64,000 bases of DNA from Oopsacas minuta (taxonomy: Eukaryota > Porifera > Hexactinellida > Lyssacinosida > Leucopsacidae): contig JAKMXF010000188.1 of NCBI GenBank assembly GCA_024704765.1, forward strand, positions 124,001 through 188,000, read 5' to 3'. Of the stretch, positions 62,115-64,000 are shown in pieces (positions within the stretch are counted from its first letter, which is position 1; each line of letters starts with the position of its first letter). Position numbers and translations under genes: made by a program. The notes under the pieces were generated by a model, which saw nothing but the letters and a program-made list of their open reading frames with translations, searched no databases and was not told where the DNA came from.

Positions 62115-63851
62115 ATGGATTACAAACGTGTTTTCTTTGCTATAATGAGATATCTCCTGCTACTTTTAACATTCAACCTATTACTCAGGACATATAGTCT
62201 GTCTGATGAGCAGATACACAGACTTGAGGCAGGTAACCATACTATGCAACAAGTCAACAGGACTATACTTATTGCAGTGTTAGCCAGGAATGTAGAACAC
62301 TTGTTACCGACATTTTTCGGGTATCTAGAGAGACAGGATTACGCTAAAGATCGTATATCCTTCTGGATATACTCAGACCACAACATAGACGCTACTGGGG
62401 AAGTACTGAAGGAATGGGCCCTGGGAGCCAGTAGGGAGTATCACAGTATTCAGTTGACTGTATCAGATGAATGGAACATTACTGATCAAACTAATCCCTG
62501 GGAATGGACCGAGCAGAGGATGATACATGTCTCCACTCTCCGTCAATCTGCTCTAGACTATGCCCTGTCCTCTTGGGCAGATTATATCTTATTTCTAGAC
62601 ACAGACGTGTTCTTATGCAATCCACACACCATCTCCGATCTGGTAGAGGCTAGGGTTAGAGGAATAGCTCCCTTCATGACTGTAGGCTTTGAGAAACTAT
62701 TCAGTAACTTCTGGGGTTCTCTCTCTGATAAAGGCTACTACAAACGAAGTGAAAACTATGTAGATATTCTAATGCGGGACAATATCGGTAGGTTTCGTGT
62801 TCCTATCATCCATTCATCAGTGCTCCTGGACCTCAGAGACACGCGTACAAGGAAGCTACGCTACTGGCCTCCTCCTCCCCATTTCCATGAGTTCTATTCA
62901 CGAATAGAGGATACACTGATTATGCTGGTGTGTGCAGCTCAGCAGGGTGTAGACTTATACGTCACTAATAATAGGATATATGGTCATATGATAATCCCTA
63001 TAGAATACTACACTCTCAAACATGCCAGAGATTACTTCCTAGACTTTAGTATTGAGAATCTAGTAGATTATCCTCCTATCCCATACAGTACTCATATCAA
63101 ATCTGCTCCTGCTACCTCTCCAGACACTCTTGGTGTAGATAAGATATTCGTGATTAATCTGGAGAGACGGCCGGAGAGGAGAGAGAGAATGAAAGCTGCT
63201 CTGAAGTTGTTGAATATAGATTACGAGTTGTTCTCAGCTTTAGACGGGAGGCAGTTAAATGAGAGCTATTTGGAGGAACTTCAAGTCAATATGTTACCTG
63301 GCTGGAGAGACCCCTGGGGATCTCGACCCATCACCTACGGAGAGATAGGCTGCTTCCTGAGTCACTACTTCATCTGGGAAAGAGTAGTGAAAGAAGAGAT
63401 AAGTACTGTAATCGTGCTAGAAGATGACATCCGATTCAGTAGCGGATTCAGGAATAGGTTCTCTGAACTGATGAGTGAGGTTAAGAGTTTGTCTCTGGAC
63501 TGGGACCTCATTTATTTAGGCCGCAAACGGTTAGTCAAGGGTGAGCCCTTTGTGACAGGTAGCCGTCATCTGGTTCACCCTGACTACACCTATTGGACGG
63601 TGGGATACATGATATCAATTAGAGGAGCTAAGAAACTATTAGCTCAGGAACCATTGAGAAATATAATGGCTGTTGATGAGTATCTACCCATTATGTTTGA
63701 TAAACATCCACGAAAAGATTGGTCCCAGAAGTTCCATCCTCGTGATTTGAAGGTGTACTCTGTTGAGCCTCTAGTATTGGAGCCTACACACTTCGTAGGA
63801 GATAAGTATTACTTTACTGATACTGAACCCTACCAAACTCCAGAATCATAA
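62115..63851 (+). CDS. COLGALT1: procollagen galactosyltransferase (COLGALT / GLT25D)
   Basis: The 578-residue protein matches the GLT25D family, endoplasmic-reticulum enzymes that add galactose to hydroxylysine of collagen. It starts with a signal peptide (about residues 11-29). The first glycosyltransferase domain has TILIAVLARNVEHLLPTFFGYLE and the metal-binding DTD in ILFLDTDVFL (162-164). The second, a glycosyltransferase-25 domain, runs from about 339 (KIFVINLERRPERRERM) through ITYGEIGCFLSHYFIWE and IVLEDDIRF. Human COLGALT1 has 622 residues and ends in RDEL; this protein ends in QTPES with no retrieval signal. Start at 62115; the longer frame lacks an ATG, and acceptor-like caattttag ends 9 bases upstream. 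Preceded by the 32-bp tandem repeat. Confidence 0.93.
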   Translation: MDYKRVFFAIMRYLLLLLTFNLLLRTYSLSDEQIHRLEAGNHTMQQVNRTILIAVLARNVEHLLPTFFGYLERQDYAKDRISFWIYSDHNIDATGEVLKEWALGASREYHSIQLTVSDEWNITDQTNPWEWTEQRMIHVSTLRQSALDYALSSWADYILFLDTDVFLCNPHTISDLVEARVRGIAPFMTVGFEKLFSNFWGSLSDKGYYKRSENYVDILMRDNIGRFRVPIIHSSVLLDLRDTRTRKLRYWPPPPHFHEFYSRIEDTLIMLVCAAQQGVDLYVTNNRIYGHMIIPIEYYTLKHARDYFLDFSIENLVDYPPIPYSTHIKSAPATSPDTLGVDKIFVINLERRPERRERMKAALKLLNIDYELFSALDGRQLNESYLEELQVNMLPGWRDPWGSRPITYGEIGCFLSHYFIWERVVKEEISTVIVLEDDIRFSSGFRNRFSELMSEVKSLSLDWDLIYLGRKRLVKGEPFVTGSRHLVHPDYTYWTVGYMISIRGAKKLLAQEPLRNIMAVDEYLPIMFDKHPRKDWSQKFHPRDLKVYSVEPLVLEPTHFVGDKYYFTDTEPYQTPES

Positions 63852-64000
63852 AGCCCGAAATAATTTGTGTTAATCGTGTATATTATAACTGGATTGTTTA
63901 ATTTGTTATATGTGAGTAATTTTGTTGAGCGATTTAATATTTTTGAATTTCATCAGTGATGAGCATAGGATATGTTGTATTTTACTTTTCTTCAAATATT

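Overview
The window looks like nuclear DNA of a compact, AT-rich animal genome. It holds about 20 recognisable eukaryotic genes in 64 kb. Most are single uninterrupted reading frames, separated by 0.5-4 kb of AT-rich DNA crowded with small inverted-repeat elements. The gene set is animal-like: SLC6 and SLC52 carriers, a GATOR2 subunit, a procollagen galactosyltransferase, the ciliary proteins TMEM17 and TTLL9, a TRAF-like protein, a LEM protein and an abscission-checkpoint FYVE protein. A sponge or another early-branching animal would fit the density and short gene structures. The sequence alone does not settle this, and there is no rRNA or mitochondrial marker here.

Layout. 0-3.1 kb: non-coding DNA with a dead mariner. 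3.1-56 kb: a long run of genes all on the minus strand. In coordinate order these are GFM1 (first exon only), MIOS, SLC52A-type riboflavin carrier, TMEM17, FBXO36, UBE2J1, MINDY1/2, a CMTR2-type cap methyltransferase, ATG10, a coiled-coil exon, a TRAF-like gene, an RPTSAPR-type exon, RPP38, ZFYVE19-like, a secreted DsbA-like thioredoxin, SLC6, a TKL-type kinase (3 exons), a LEM-domain protein and gamma-glutamyltransferase (2 exons). 57-64 kb: plus-strand TTLL9, a broken mobile-element gene and COLGALT.

Mobile DNA. There are two nearly full-length DD34D mariner copies, one frameshifted and one crossed by a 516-base assembly gap, and a third relic. There is a frameshifted BED/hAT transposase element with CAGGGTTG ends. 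Several hAT miniature elements are present, two with perfect 8-bp target duplications. Other repeats are TTAA-type (piggyBac-like) miniature elements, many CAGTRGAMC/TA (pogo/Tc1-like) miniature elements, a broken element gene ending in an OTU protease domain, and a broken gene of the widespread CFLC-WDSR / SEEQGE transposon-associated family.

Functional links are loose, as expected for a eukaryotic neighbourhood. Several genes do share themes: ubiquitin and autophagy (UBE2J1, FBXO36, MINDY, ATG10, TRAF), nutrient sensing and supply (MIOS, SLC52, SLC6, GGT), RNA processing (cap methyltransferase, RPP38) and cilia (TMEM17, TTLL9, possibly the coiled-coil gene).

The most notable coding observation is the 976-residue cap methyltransferase. 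It reads as a CMTR2-type catalytic domain joined to a CMTR1-type G-patch plus methyltransferase domain whose catalytic lysines are gone. Other points of interest are the unbroken minus-strand gene run with acceptor-like AGs just before many start codons, a DVG kinase, an OTU-bearing relic with an unrecognised N-terminal part, and a 247-bp miniature element whose end abuts a TATA sequence in front of a broken bZIP frame.
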